This document shows positions 49,234-59,500 of a stretch of DNA of 64,000 nucleotides, piece after piece. This DNA comes from Archaeoglobaceae archaeon (lineage in GTDB: Archaea; Halobacteriota; Archaeoglobi; Archaeoglobales; Archaeoglobaceae). Numbering within the stretch: position 1 is the first letter of the stretch; every line of letters begins with the position of its first letter. The DNA lies in NCBI GenBank assembly GCA_026986375.1, contig JALSOQ010000005.1, positions 62,001 to 126,000 on the forward strand, read 5' to 3'. The translations under genes were made by a program, and so were the position numbers. Below the pieces are notes generated by a model. It did no database searches, was not told the origin of the DNA, and saw only the letters and a list, made by a program, of their open reading frames with translations.

Positions 49234-50252
49234 TACTCCCGCCTCCTTCTAAGCAACAAATAGAGGAACATCGGCCCGCCCAAGCAGTTCGTTATGACTC
49301 CTACGGGTAGAACTATCGGAGCCATAACCGTCCTCGCTATCGTGTCGCACGTAAGCAAAAGCAAACCGCCGAATAGGGTTGAGGCTGGAAGGAGATATCT
49401 GTAATCCCCGCCGATTATCATCCTGCATATATGCGGAGCTACCAGGCATACGAATCCTATCGTTCCGGTAAAGCTGACTATGGATGCGGTAAGGAATGAG
49501 GAGATGAACATTACGAAGATCCTGAGTCTTTCCGGATTCACACCCAAGCTTTTCGCAGTCTCATCGCCAGCTATCATAATCACGTTGACGTCCCAAGTCT
49601 TCCAGAACAGTAGAAGAAAACATACCGCTAAGGATGCGAAGGTAGGAAGAATAGCTTTCCAGCTGGCCTTTCCCAAATCGCCGACGATCCAGAAGTATAT
49701 CTCCTTCACATCCTCCGGATTCGCGAAGAACATCAGAAGCGTCGTTACAGCACTAAATATGTAGAGCATCGCTATTCCTGCCAAAATCATCGTTTCCGGA
49801 GTAGCTCCCCTCATCTTGGCTATCGCGAGTATTACGAAAACCGGTATCAAAGAGATAGCGAATGCGCTCGGTATTACAGCGTAGCTTCCCAAATAGAGGA
49901 TTGCAATCGCAGCCCCTAAGCCCGCAGCCGAAGAAATTCCCAAGGTGTAGGGTGTGGCAAGAGGATTTCTCAGAATCCCTTGGGTCATGGCTCCCGCACA
50001 TGCCAAAGCCGAGCCGGCAATTATCGCCATGAGAATCCTCGGGACCCTTAGGAACCAGACGATCCTTCCTTCAACGCTGTTCGGATGCTCAATTAGGATC
50101 GAATAGACCTTGAAGAAAGGTATCGAATAGGAACCCAAAGTTACGGCGATTCCGGCGGCTAAGATCAGTAATAATAAAATTGTTAGGATGACCAAAACCT
50201 TCCCCAAGGAATATTTTTCGTATTCCTCTACCACGTCGGATACGCGAAGCAT
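49227..50252 (-). CDS. BtuC/FecD-type ABC transporter permease
   Basis: A 341-residue polytopic membrane protein of the FecCD family with about ten membrane helices. PLATPYTLGISSAAGLGAA and the coupling-loop LGVNPERLRIFVMF are family motifs, with SFTGTIGFVCLVAPHICRMI near the C-terminus. It overlaps both the ATPase gene (seven bases) and the binding-protein gene (25 bases). Confidence 0.92.
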   Translation of the reverse strand: MLRVSDVVEEYEKYSLGKVLVILTILLLLILAAGIAVTLGSYSIPFFKVYSILIEHPNSVEGRIVWFLRVPRILMAIIAGSALACAGAMTQGILRNPLATPYTLGISSAAGLGAAIAILYLGSYAVIPSAFAISLIPVFVILAIAKMRGATPETMILAGIAMLYIFSAVTTLLMFFANPEDVKEIYFWIVGDLGKASWKAILPTFASLAVCFLLLFWKTWDVNVIMIAGDETAKSLGVNPERLRIFVMFISSFLTASIVSFTGTIGFVCLVAPHICRMIIGGDYRYLLPASTLFGGLLLLTCDTIARTVMAPIVLPVGVITNCLGGPMFLYLLLRRRREYW

Positions 50253-51379
50253 CCTTCACTCACGTTGAACTTCAGGTGTAAGAATTCGCTTACGTATTCC
50301 TGCATGACCTCCTTGGGATCGACATCCTTGAATTTCTCTGGATAAAGCCACTTCGCAACAGTCACCAACCCAACTGGCAAAGCCGGGGAAGAGCCTATGT
50401 CCGACGATATAACGTAAACCCTCCCGTCTTTCACGGCCGGAACGTCCTCCCATCCCGGAAATTCCACTATCTGCAGGAACCTCTCTTTCATAATCTCCTT
50501 AGCTTCCGGACTGTATCCCTTCGCGTAGCACCAGCTTACTATGACTTGTGGAGCCCAAAGGACGACCTGCTCCGGATCGACGTCGAAGTATCCCTTCTTC
50601 CCCTTCAGAACGTTGTCTCCTCCGGCCATGACCGTTAAATCGTATAGGCCGGTTCCCTCTCCGAAAGCTTTGAGGGGTTTCCCGCACGTGTAAACTTTAA
50701 CCTTCTCTTCCGGAATCCTCGACTTCACGAAATTCAGCCACTTGTCGAACCACTTCACGTATTTGGTTGCGTTTTCTTCCTTATCGAGCAGATAGCCCAA
50801 TTTTTCCATCTCTTCTCTTAGCGTTGAGGCTTTGTAGAAGTCAAGCCTTACCACTTTTATGCTCGGATCCACGAGCTTTATTTTGTCTTCGAGTTCGCTC
50901 TTATCCGGCCACTTCACGTAAGTTATTACTATATCGGGATGCAACTCGACTATCGCCTCCACATTTGGGCTAAAGCAACTTCCGACGGAAGGCAACTTAC
51001 TCAGAACGGGGAAATGCCTCTTTTCTTCCTTGACGTATTTGCTCACTCCCACGACTTCGTTCTTAGCACCAAGTATCGCCAGAGCTTCCGCAGAATCGAC
51101 TGACAACGCTACTATCCTCTTAACGGGTCTGTAAATCGTTATGGTATCGTTCGCGGAATCTACGATAGTCTTAGGTTTTCCGTGCCAGTAGATGTAAACG
51201 TAGGATGCGTCGCAAACATCTTCGAAGCTCAAGTTAGATTTGTGGAGCATGTAGTTCAGAACTGCATTGGTAAGCTCGGCTTTGGTTATCCTGCCGTCCT
51301 TAAACAGATCCATGTAAGACGCGTTTGCCAAACCCACGCTGAATATCAGCAGAGCTAAGACGAGAATTATTCTCCTCAC
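50228..51379 (-). CDS. BtuF/FepB-type periplasmic binding protein with EF-hand-like N-terminus
   Basis: A 383-residue lipoprotein-like or secreted binding protein. The signal peptide is RIILVLALLIFSVGLANA. LFKDGRITKAELTNAVLNYM follows, an EF-hand/dockerin-type helix-loop seen at the front of archaeal binding proteins. The helical-backbone binding fold has RIVALSVDSAEALAILGAKNEVVG and LHPDIVITY. The stop is TAG. The ligand is likely a corrinoid, haem or iron complex. Confidence 0.85.
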   Translation of the reverse strand: MRRIILVLALLIFSVGLANASYMDLFKDGRITKAELTNAVLNYMLHKSNLSFEDVCDASYVYIYWHGKPKTIVDSANDTITIYRPVKRIVALSVDSAEALAILGAKNEVVGVSKYVKEEKRHFPVLSKLPSVGSCFSPNVEAIVELHPDIVITYVKWPDKSELEDKIKLVDPSIKVVRLDFYKASTLREEMEKLGYLLDKEENATKYVKWFDKWLNFVKSRIPEEKVKVYTCGKPLKAFGEGTGLYDLTVMAGGDNVLKGKKGYFDVDPEQVVLWAPQVIVSWCYAKGYSPEAKEIMKERFLQIVEFPGWEDVPAVKDGRVYVISSDIGSSPALPVGLVTVAKWLYPEKFKDVDPKEVMQEYVSEFLHLKFNVSEGCFAYPTW

Positions 51380-51380
51380 G

Positions 51381-51896
51381 CTACCACCTCCTCAGCGCAA
51401 TTAGCATCGCTAAAATTGCAACCATGAATTCGAAACCCGGTGTCTTTTTGGTTGGAGTGACTGGTGTCGTGGGTGTTGGCGTCGGCATGTATCGAGTGGG
51501 GGTTGCGGTTGGGGTGGCGGTTTTCTTGGGAGCTAAGGACGGTTTAGCCGAAACGTAAATCCATCTGACCAACGTTCCGTTTTTCCCGCTCAGAAAGTCG
51601 CTCCACCTTATTTTAAGTTCGTATCGGCCGCACTTCGAAGCTTTAAGCGTGCAGATAGCATAAGATCCGTTCACGATCGCGAGGGCAACGGTGTTATCTG
51701 AAATCTTGTAGGGAACGGAACTGTTGACGAATTTTAACCCGTTCGGAAGTTCTAAGGCCAAGCCGACGACGGAAGATCCGTTCAGCTTTACGGTGATGTT
51801 GAACTTCTCATTGACTCCGACGTTTGACGGGACGTTCACGTTTAACGCACAAACCGGAACTAAAAGCAGGATGAGTAGAAGGGGTGCAAGTTTCAT
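51381..51896 (-). CDS. PGF-CTERM surface protein
   Basis: A 171-residue secreted protein. The signal peptide is APLLLILLLVPVCA. A beta-sandwich domain with several N-x-S/T sites is followed by a Thr-Pro linker (KKTATPTATPTRYMPTPTP). The archaeosortase signal PGFEFMVAILAMLIALRRW ends it. It should be cut and lipid-anchored by ArtA. It is first in the importer operon and may assist ligand capture. The stop is TAG. Confidence 0.8.
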   Translation of the reverse strand: MKLAPLLLILLLVPVCALNVNVPSNVGVNEKFNITVKLNGSSVVGLALELPNGLKFVNSSVPYKISDNTVALAIVNGSYAICTLKASKCGRYELKIRWSDFLSGKNGTLVRWIYVSAKPSLAPKKTATPTATPTRYMPTPTPTTPVTPTKKTPGFEFMVAILAMLIALRRW

Positions 51897-51990
51897 ACGG
51901 ATCGGTTTCGAGGATTGAATATAAACGTTTTTGATTGTGTAATTTTTTCTGCCAATTCAGCACACAAAATCTATAGAAGATAACACTTAA

Positions 51991-54363
51991 ATGCCAATAA
52001 AAGTCAAAAATTTTATGCGATTATGCTTCATAATAGGCTACGGGGCTACGATGCTTCCCGTCTTGAAAGAGGTTTTGAGGGAAGAATCGGGTAGGTGGGG
52101 GTTTGAATATTTAGCCGTAAACTCTTCTTCCTGTGAAGATCACGTCGAAGATATCGAGAGAAGTGACGCAATATTCGTTTACGCTCACGAGTTGGCTGAA
52201 GATGTGTTGAATGCTATAAAAGGATCGAAAGCGAAGATCATCGTTTCCGCATCGGACTCGATCCCCGTTTCGAGAGGTTCTCCAGATTTGCTAAACAAGG
52301 CGATATCATACTTCAAGGTAGGAAGCAGGGAGAATTTAAGAAATCTAATCAGATTTCTTCTAAAAAGCCTTGGGATGGACGTAGAATGCGAAGACGTTAA
52401 GGATGTTCCTTGGCACGGCATTTATCATCCCAAACTTGGTTTCTTTAAAAATACCGAAGAGTATCTGAACGTTTACGATAGAAGACCTCTCGTCGGCGTG
52501 CTGATTCACAGAACCTACTGGCTCTATGGAAATCTAAAGCATTTCAACGTCATGGTTGAAGCTTTGGAGAATGAAGGTTTGGGAGTTCTGCCCGTTTTCA
52601 CATACGGCTGGAGGGATGAGCTACTGAACACACCCTCAAAGGAGGACACGATCAGGGAGTTTTTCATCGTAAACGGAAAGCCCGTCGTGGATGCCGTAGT
52701 TAATCTTACCTACTTCTTCCTTCTCGATCACGGAAGGTGGGATAGGGAGGATAGATTTAGGGAAGTTTCGGGCTTGGAGTTGTTGAAAGCTCTAAACGTT
52801 CCGATAATTCAGCCCTGTTTCTCCTCGCTGAGCGTTTCAGAATGGCTCGAAAATCCTCAGGGCTTGGATTATCTCTCTCAGGTTTGGACGATCATAATGC
52901 CCGAAGTTGATGGGTTGATAGAACCGATCTACGTGGCCGGTTCTATAGAACACGATGGAGTTCGATCGTTCGAGCCCTACGAGGAGCATGCGAGGTATTT
53001 GGCTAAGAGGGTGAAGAAGTGGATCGAATTGAGGAGGAAGAGACCGGAAGAAAGGAAAATCGCCATAATTCTTATAAATCCGCCTTGCAAAGGCTTAGAG
53101 GCGAGCGTTGCAGTCGGCTTTGGATTGGACGTTCCGGAAAGCGTTGCGAGGCTTTTGAACAGGCTGAAGAAGGAAGGATACAGGGTTGAAAATCCGCCGA
53201 AGGACGGAAAAGAGCTGATAAGGATGATACTGGAAAGGAAGGCTATAAGCGAATTCAGGTGGACGAGCGTTGAGGAGATTGTCGCTAAGGGAGGGGCGGT
53301 GGACTTCGTCGACCTAAAAACATACATGGAGTGGTTCAACGAACTGCCAGAAAAGGCCAAAGCAGAATTGATTGGGGAATGGGGAAGGCCGGAGGAAGTG
53401 CTTGAAGGAAGGGGCAAGGAGCTTTCGGGGATGGTTTACGACGGTAAGTTCGTTATTCCCGGGTTGCTGTTCGGAAACGTTTTCGTAACACCCCAACCAA
53501 AATTCGGCTGTGCCGGGGCAAGATGCGACGGAAAGGTTTGCAAAATCCTGCACAATCCAACTATTCCGCCACCCCATCAGTGGCTCGCCGTCTATCGCTG
53601 GATAACGAGGAAATTTAAGGCCGACGTTATAATCCACTTCGGAACCCACGGCTACTTGGAGTTCAGGCCTGGCAAAGGTGTCGGCCTGTCAATTAACTGC
53701 TGGCCCGAGATAAGCATCGACGACGTTCCTCACGTCTACGTTTATAACGTTTCGAACCCGATGGAGGGTGTAATAGCGAAGAGGAGAAGCTATGCAACGA
53801 TAGTGGATCACATCCATCCTCCGATGGCTATGGCGAACGTGCTAGAAGATTTGGATTCCCTCCTCGCCCAATATTCGAAGGCCAAACAACTCGGTGATTT
53901 TGAGAGGGCGGAGGTGATATACGAAGAATTGGTCGAAAAGGCGAAAGCTTGCAACGTTCCGATCAAAGCGAATGATCCGGAGAAGGTGGTTGAAGAGATT
54001 CACAGATACGTCGAAGCCGTTAGGGGGACTCAGATAGAGATGGGCTTACACGTCTTTGCACATCCCCGCTTAGACAAGATTACTGAATACGTGGCGACGA
54101 TCATGGCCTATGATACCCACAGGTATCCCTCCATAAGGAGGGTTCTGGCGGAATACCTCGGCCTGAATTACGACGAGATGGTTGCAAAGCCGAACGAGGT
54201 GAACAGATTGGGGCTGACGAATTCCGAAACTCTAAGGCTTCTGCATGAAGTTGCGGTTAAAACGATAGAGGATCTGCTTAAAGCCGATAGAGATTTGGAG
54301 GAAATTATTTTCGAAATTTTAAATAAAAATATATCGGAGGTTTTCGGTAATGCTCGAGCTTAA
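51991..54363 (+). CDS. cobN: CobN cobaltochelatase, N-terminal part of a split protein
   Basis: 790 residues matching the first two thirds of CobN. QPKFGCAGARCDGKVCKILHN and HFGTHGYLEFRPGKGVGLS near residue 510-560 are the conserved core. VFAHPRLDKITEYVATIMAYDTHRYPS follows. It ends [11 protein letters not shown], where the second gene takes over in another frame. CobN is the large subunit that inserts cobalt into hydrogenobyrinic acid a,c-diamide with CobST/ChlID partners. ATG 51991 or 52015 may be the start. Confidence 0.88.
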   Translation: MPIKVKNFMRLCFIIGYGATMLPVLKEVLREESGRWGFEYLAVNSSSCEDHVEDIERSDAIFVYAHELAEDVLNAIKGSKAKIIVSASDSIPVSRGSPDLLNKAISYFKVGSRENLRNLIRFLLKSLGMDVECEDVKDVPWHGIYHPKLGFFKNTEEYLNVYDRRPLVGVLIHRTYWLYGNLKHFNVMVEALENEGLGVLPVFTYGWRDELLNTPSKEDTIREFFIVNGKPVVDAVVNLTYFFLLDHGRWDREDRFREVSGLELLKALNVPIIQPCFSSLSVSEWLENPQGLDYLSQVWTIIMPEVDGLIEPIYVAGSIEHDGVRSFEPYEEHARYLAKRVKKWIELRRKRPEERKIAIILINPPCKGLEASVAVGFGLDVPESVARLLNRLKKEGYRVENPPKDGKELIRMILERKAISEFRWTSVEEIVAKGGAVDFVDLKTYMEWFNELPEKAKAELIGEWGRPEEVLEGRGKELSGMVYDGKFVIPGLLFGNVFVTPQPKFGCAGARCDGKVCKILHNPTIPPPHQWLAVYRWITRKFKADVIIHFGTHGYLEFRPGKGVGLSINCWPEISIDDVPHVYVYNVSNPMEGVIAKRRSYATIVDHIHPPMAMANVLEDLDSLLAQYSKAKQLGDFERAEVIYEELVEKAKACNVPIKANDPEKVVEEIHRYVEAVRGTQIEMGLHVFAHPRLDKITEYVATIMAYDTHRYPSIRRVLAEYLGLNYDEMVAKPNEVNRLGLTNSETLRLLHEVAVKTIEDLLKADRDLEEIIFEILNKNISEVFGNARA

Positions 54364-55810
54364 GGTTAGAGACGAAAGGATAATTTCGGCTTTTAAGACC
54401 GCTTTGGAGATCGCAAACAAAATTAAGGAGTGCGTGAGGGAATACGACGGGTTTGTTAAAGGGATAAGCGGTAAATTCGTTGAGCCGGGATCTTCTGGAT
54501 CTCTGACGAGGGGTAAAATAGAGGTATTGCCGACCGGCAGGAACTTCTTTGCCGTGGATCCGACTTCACTTCCAACTAAATCCTCTTGGAAGATCGGAGT
54601 TGAGACTGCGAACAAGCTGTTGAAATACTATCTGGATAATCGCGGCAGGTATCCGGAGTCGATTGGAGAAGTGTTGTGGAGCATAGACGCCTACAAAGCG
54701 GATGGGGAGCAGATAGCCCGAATCCTCTACCTTTTAGGAGTGAGGCCGGTTTGGGTGAACGGAAGTGTGAAGGGTCTGGAGGTGATTCCGCTCGAAGAAC
54801 TTAAACGCCCGAGAATCGATGTAGTCGTCAGGATTAGCGGTATAGTTAGAGATACCTTACCGAACTACATAAATCTAATAGATGAGGCAGTAACGAAAGT
54901 AGCTCTGCTGGATGAACCTCCAGAAATGAACTACGTCAGAAAGCATTACCTCGAGCATCTATCAAAGATTAAGGATGAGGAACTGGCGTTGTGCAGAATC
55001 TTTGGATCTCCACCCGGTAGTTATGGCGCTGGAGTGAACTACGCCGTGGAATCCTCAGCTTGGAAAAGCGATGAAGATTTAGCGAAGGTTTGGGTGAGGT
55101 GGAGCGGATACGCTTACACGAGAAAGCACTTCGGTAGGGAAGCCTTTGAAAGCCTTATTTTAAATTTAAAAACCGTAGATGTCGTGGCGAGAAATCACGT
55201 AAGCGACGAGCACGACATATTCAGCTGCTGTTGCTACTTCTCCTACCACGGCGGATTTTACAACGCCGTCAAAAGCTTGGGTAAGGAGGTGGAGATCGTC
55301 GTCGTGGATACGAGGGATGTAAGCTCGACGAAGGTTAGGGAGATGAAGGATGAGATAGAAAGGATCGTTAGAGCAAAATTGCTGAATCCGATATGGATTT
55401 CTGAAATGAAAAAACACGGATACAGAGGAGCGAGCGAATTTTCTAAAAAGATACTGCATTTATACGGATGGCAGGCCACGACAAGGCTTGTGGAAAAATG
55501 GGTTTTCGACGAGATAGCGAAGACGTTCGTGCTCGATGATGAGATGAGAAGGTGGTTTAAGGAGAACAACGTTTACGCAATCGAAGAGATCGCGAGAAGG
55601 CTGATAGAAGCTTACGAGAGAGGGCTTTGGAAGGCCGATGAAGAGTTGATCGAAAGATTGAGGAAAGCTTACGCCGAAATTGATGGGATTTTAGAGGATG
55701 AAGTTAGCGGGGAAGTTCAGGGTGGAGTTATCGAGATTTACACGATGGATGACGTTCAGGAGTGGAAATCGGGTAAGGTGGTGGAGGTATGGGAGAGGCT
55801 GAAAGGATAG
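54350..55810 (+). CDS. cobN: CobN cobaltochelatase, C-terminal part of a split protein
   Basis: 486 residues matching the last third of Cob[61 protein letters not shown] and [21 protein letters not shown] are family motifs. The ATG lies nine bases after CGGAGG within the end of the first gene. The 14-base overlap with a real ribosome site shows a coupled two-gene CobN rather than a simple frameshift. The stop is TAG. Confidence 0.88.
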   Translation: MLELKVRDERIISAFKTALEIANKIKECVREYDGFVKGISGKFVEPGSSGSLTRGKIEVLPTGRNFFAVDPTSLPTKSSWKIGVETANKLLKYYLDNRGRYPESIGEVLWSIDAYKADGEQIARILYLLGVRPVWVNGSVKGLEVIPLEELKRPRIDVVVRISGIVRDTLPNYINLIDEAVTKVALLDEPPEMNYVRKHYLEHLSKIKDEELALCRIFGSPPGSYGAGVNYAVESSAWKSDEDLAKVWVRWSGYAYTRKHFGREAFESLILNLKTVDVVARNHVSDEHDIFSCCCYFSYHGGFYNAVKSLGKEVEIVVVDTRDVSSTKVREMKDEIERIVRAKLLNPIWISEMKKHGYRGASEFSKKILHLYGWQATTRLVEKWVFDEIAKTFVLDDEMRRWFKENNVYAIEEIARRLIEAYERGLWKADEELIERLRKAYAEIDGILEDEVSGEVQGGVIEIYTMDDVQEWKSGKVVEVWERLKG

Positions 55811-57687
55811 TATTTCCCTTCACCGCAATAGTCGGGCAGGAGAAGGCAAAATTGGCGTTACTCTGCAACGCTGTGAATCCTTCTATAGGAGGAGTTCTGC
55901 TTAGCGGTGACAAAGGAACGGGAAAGTCTACGATGGTCAGGGCTTTGGCAGACGTTCTGCCGGAGATTGAGGTTGTGAAGGGTTGTCCTTTCAACTGCAA
56001 CCCCAAAAACGAGCTTGAGATGTGCGAAATATGTAGGGAGAAAGCAAGGAGGGGTGAAATGGAGATCGAAAGGAGGAAGATGAGAGTCGTAGATTTGCCT
56101 TTGAGCGTCACCGTGGACAGGCTCGTTGGAACTCTCGACATAGAGAAGGCTTTAAAGGAAGGCGTAAGGGCTTTACAGCCGGGGATTTTGGCGGAAGCGA
56201 ACAGGAACATACTCTACATAGACGAGGTCAATCTTCTCGACGACTACATAGCGGACATTCTGCTCGATTCCGCCGCTATGGGATGGAACGTCATTGAGAG
56301 GGAAGGCGTAAGCGTTAGGCATCCATCCCGCTTTATACTCGTCGGTTCGATGAATCCTGAGGAAGGTGAGTTAAGACCGCAGATTCTGGACAGATTCGGT
56401 TTGTTCGTTCAGATTGAGGCGATAAGGGATGTCGATCAGAGGATCGAAATTATAAGGAGGGTCGAGGAGTTTCAGGCGGATCCTATCGCTTTCAGAAGGA
56501 AATACGAGGGCGAACAAAGAAGGCTTAGGGAGAGAATTGAGAGGGCGAGGGAACTCGTTAACGAGGTAGAGATGGACGAAGATCTGCTCAAACTTCTGGT
56601 TAAAACGATAATAGAAATGGGAATTAAAACTCACAGAGCGGAGATAGTTACGGTTAGAACGGCCAAAGCAATAGCGGCTCTGGACGGGAGGAGGAAGGTT
56701 ACGTTCGAAGACTTAAAGAAGGCTATGGAGTTAGCTTTACCACACAGACTAAGGGATAAGCCGTTCGACAAAATCGTGCCGCCGGAACTGAAAACTTCTG
56801 AGTCTGAGGGATCAAAAAACAAAAACAGGGAAAATGAAAATACAAAAAACGAAAAAAATTACAGTGACGGGACTGGAGGGGGAAGTAAAAACGTAGATCC
56901 GAATAGGACTGGAAACGCGGAAAGGATGTTCGATTCTAAAGACGTTAACGTCGAATTGCCGGAAGGTGGAGAGGGGACGGCGAAGAGGACTTTCAGAGGG
57001 GTGAGAGATGAAAAAGCTACGGTTATCGGCTACCCCCACGGCATTCCAATTTCTTACGTCCCCGGAAAATCTAAGGATGTCGATCTCGTAGCCACAATTA
57101 GATCCGCCATCGCTAAGGGTAGAAAGAAGATCTGCGATGATGATTTGATGATTAGGGTTAGAAAAACCAGACTTCCGAGACTGACCGTTATAATGCTCGA
57201 CGCCAGCGGTAGCATGGCTGCGAAGCGTAGGATCGCCATAGCAAAGGGGATAGCTGAGAAATTGATCGAAAACTGCTACGTTAAGAGGGATTACCTTGCC
57301 CTAATAACGTTCAGAGGCTACAAAGCTGAAATCCTCGTGCCTCCAACTAAGAAATACTCCGCCGTAATCGACTCCTTAAGATCCGTGAAAGTAGGAGGTA
57401 GGACTCCTCTTCCTTCGGCGTTGCAGACCCTACTTTCGATGGCGAAAAGCTTCAAACTCAAGAACAGAAATTCCGTCGTTAGAGCCATCTTAATAACGGA
57501 CGGAAAGGCCAACACTCCCCTATACAGATCGGTGAAGGAGGATCTGGAGGTTCTTTGCTTAGCACTGAAAAAGCTCGGTGTAAAAATGGAAATATACGAT
57601 ACAAAGGTAGGTCTCGATCCCGCCCCTTCCTACTTGGATCTAATAGAAAGAATATTGAATGCGGAGGTTCTGAAGTGGGCTAAATGA
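55789..57687 (+). CDS. fused ChlI/ChlD-type chelatase subunit
   Basis: 632 residues. The N-terminal AAA+ ChlI part has Walker [13 protein letters not shown] near residue 39, a cysteine cluster ([20 protein letters not shown]), Walker [14 protein letters not shown] and [18 protein letters not shown] low-complexity Asn/Lys/Glu linker near residue 345 joins the ChlD-type VWA domain with [18 protein letters not shown]. It is the CobST-equivalent motor for CobN. The gene overlaps cobN by 22 bases. Confidence 0.92.
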   Translation: MGEAERIVFPFTAIVGQEKAKLALLCNAVNPSIGGVLLSGDKGTGKSTMVRALADVLPEIEVVKGCPFNCNPKNELEMCEICREKARRGEMEIERRKMRVVDLPLSVTVDRLVGTLDIEKALKEGVRALQPGILAEANRNILYIDEVNLLDDYIADILLDSAAMGWNVIEREGVSVRHPSRFILVGSMNPEEGELRPQILDRFGLFVQIEAIRDVDQRIEIIRRVEEFQADPIAFRRKYEGEQRRLRERIERARELVNEVEMDEDLLKLLVKTIIEMGIKTHRAEIVTVRTAKAIAALDGRRKVTFEDLKKAMELALPHRLRDKPFDKIVPPELKTSESEGSKNKNRENENTKNEKNYSDGTGGGSKNVDPNRTGNAERMFDSKDVNVELPEGGEGTAKRTFRGVRDEKATVIGYPHGIPISYVPGKSKDVDLVATIRSAIAKGRKKICDDDLMIRVRKTRLPRLTVIMLDASGSMAAKRRIAIAKGIAEKLIENCYVKRDYLALITFRGYKAEILVPPTKKYSAVIDSLRSVKVGGRTPLPSALQTLLSMAKSFKLKNRNSVVRAILITDGKANTPLYRSVKEDLEVLCLALKKLGVKMEIYDTKVGLDPAPSYLDLIERILNAEVLKWAK

Positions 57688-58936
57688 ACATGACGCCCTT
57701 AGCGTCAAACTTCGTATCCTTTCTGAGCACCTTCTCTATCGCTTTGAGGAAGTCATCCATTCTAACGGTCGTTCTGTCGTCTCTTATTGCGAACATTCCC
57801 GCTTCGGTGCAGATCGCCTTTATGTCCGCTCCGCTCGCTCCCTCGGTTAGGTTAGCGAGCTCTGCAAAGTTTACATCGTCTGCAAGCTTCATTCTTCTCG
57901 TGTGAATCTTGAATATCTGAATTCTGCCCTCGTAAGTTGGCAGTGGAACCTCTATTATTCTGTCGAACCTTCCCGGTCTCAGTATAGCTGGATCGAGTAT
58001 GTCTATTCTGTTAGTCGCACCTATGATCTTTATGTCTCCCCTCGGATCGAACCCGTCCATCTCGGCCAGAAGTTGCATCAGAGTCCTCTGAACTTCCCTA
58101 TCTCCACTCGTGTCGCTTGCCGTCCTTCTCGCAGCGATCGCATCTATTTCATCTATGAATATTATCGAAGGGGCCTTTTCCTTTGCGAGTTCGAAGACCT
58201 CCCTGACCAACCTCGCACCCTCTCCTATGTATTTCTGGACGAATTCACTGCCGACGACCCTTATGAACGTCGCGTTCGTGTGATGAGCTACGGCTTTAGC
58301 AAGTAATGTCTTTCCGGTTCCCGGCGGGCCGTAGAGCAGAACTCCCTTTGGCGGTTCTATGCCCACTTCTTCGAACAGATGGGGTTTCAGCAGAGGCAGT
58401 TCTATCGCCTCCCTGATCTCCTCGATCTGCCTGTCGAGACCGCCTATGTCCGCATAGGTAACGTTCGGCCTCTCTTCGACTTCGAAGGCGTAAACCATCG
58501 GATCCTTCGAGGATGGGAGAACGCTTACTACCGCGAGGGTCTGCTGGTTTAACGCAACTCTAACTCCGGGCTTGAGATCTTTCGGATTTATGTAGTGCGA
58601 AGCGTAAACTACGAATTTCGGGCCGGTCGAGCTTTTAACTACTACTCTACCATCCTCAAGCACGTCCGAAATCACACCGACTATAAGGGGGGGTGATCTT
58701 AACCTTTCTACCTCGCTCTTGAGTCTTCTAACTTCCCTTTCATACCTCAACTTCTCGGTTTCGGCAAACTTCTTCTCGTATTCGAGCTTGCGATAAAGCT
58801 CCTTAAGTTTGTAATACTCCTCCTCAATCTTCTTGAGTCTGAGGTATTCTTCCTCCAACCTCTTCAGTCTGTCGAGTAGGTATGAATGATCGAGGGTTTC
58901 CATCGGAACGTCCTTCGGAATGTCTTCTCCGCCCAC
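57680..58936 (-). CDS. pan: proteasome-activating nucleotidase PAN
   Basis: 418 residues. The coiled coil lies at residues 10-75 ([22 protein letters not shown]). The OB domain with [15 protein letters not shown] follows. The AAA+ domain has [18 protein letters not shown] near residue 208, Walker [16 protein letters not shown], and [20 protein letters not shown]. The C-terminus is Met-Phe-Ile, a Phe variant of the HbYX gate-opening motif. The start is GTG. The stop is TAG and overlaps the convergent ChlI/D gene. Confidence 0.95.
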   Translation of the reverse strand: MGGEDIPKDVPMETLDHSYLLDRLKRLEEEYLRLKKIEEEYYKLKELYRKLEYEKKFAETEKLRYEREVRRLKSEVERLRSPPLIVGVISDVLEDGRVVVKSSTGPKFVVYASHYINPKDLKPGVRVALNQQTLAVVSVLPSSKDPMVYAFEVEERPNVTYADIGGLDRQIEEIREAIELPLLKPHLFEEVGIEPPKGVLLYGPPGTGKTLLAKAVAHHTNATFIRVVGSEFVQKYIGEGARLVREVFELAKEKAPSIIFIDEIDAIAARRTASDTSGDREVQRTLMQLLAEMDGFDPRGDIKIIGATNRIDILDPAILRPGRFDRIIEVPLPTYEGRIQIFKIHTRRMKLADDVNFAELANLTEGASGADIKAICTEAGMFAIRDDRTTVRMDDFLKAIEKVLRKDTKFDAKGVMFI

Positions 58937-59035
58937 TTCAGAACCTCCAACTGAAACTATGTAAAATCGACTATAAGAACTTATTGGAATGGTTTAAATA
59001 CATCCCACAAAGAAATCTCTTGGCGGGTGTGGAAA

Positions 59036-59500
59036 ATGGAATGCGAGATATGCGGGAAACCGATTAGGAAAGGGTATAAGATCATCGTGGAAGGTTCGGA
59101 AATGACCGTTTGCGAAGATTGCAAGAGTTTGGGAGTTGAAAAGCCGAAAGTTCCACAGAGGAGAACAGTTTCTAAAACCGTAAGTAGGCCGAAAGTCAGA
59201 ACGGACATAGATTTGGGAGAAGAGCTCGTCGAGGATTATCACGTTATAATAAGAAGGGAAAGGGAAAGGAGAGGATGGAGTCAAGAGGAACTGGCAAAAA
59301 GAATTCAGGAAAAGGTGTCTCTTGTAAGGAAGATTGAAAACGCCGAAATTACTCCAGAACCTGACGTGATCGAAAAACTTGAAAGGATATTAGGAGTAAA
59401 ACTAAGAGAGAGCGTTGAGGAAGTTAAGGTGGAGAGAAAGAAAGTGGACTTAACGCCCACGCTCGGGGATATCGTGGTCATAAGGAAGAAGAAATCCTGA
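59036..59500 (+). CDS. mbf1: multiprotein-bridging factor 1 (MBF1)
   Basis: 154 residues from ATG 59036. A zinc ribbon (MECEICGKPIRKGYKIIVEG, CEDC) is followed by a linker and an HTH_3 domain (IRRERERRGWSQEELAKRI, SLVRKIENAEITPEP). The C-terminus LGDIVVIRKKKS matches archaeal MBF1. It links regulators, TBP and possibly ribosomes. A TATA-like GTTTAAATACA lies about 40 bases upstream. Confidence 0.9.
   Translation: MECEICGKPIRKGYKIIVEGSEMTVCEDCKSLGVEKPKVPQRRTVSKTVSRPKVRTDIDLGEELVEDYHVIIRRERERRGWSQEELAKRIQEKVSLVRKIENAEITPEPDVIEKLERILGVKLRESVEEVKVERKKVDLTPTLGDIVVIRKKKS

Noticed and set aside
54319-54370. Sequencing error splitting cobN
   Set aside because: A ribosome site with correct spacing and an ATG at the junction argue for a true gene boundary.
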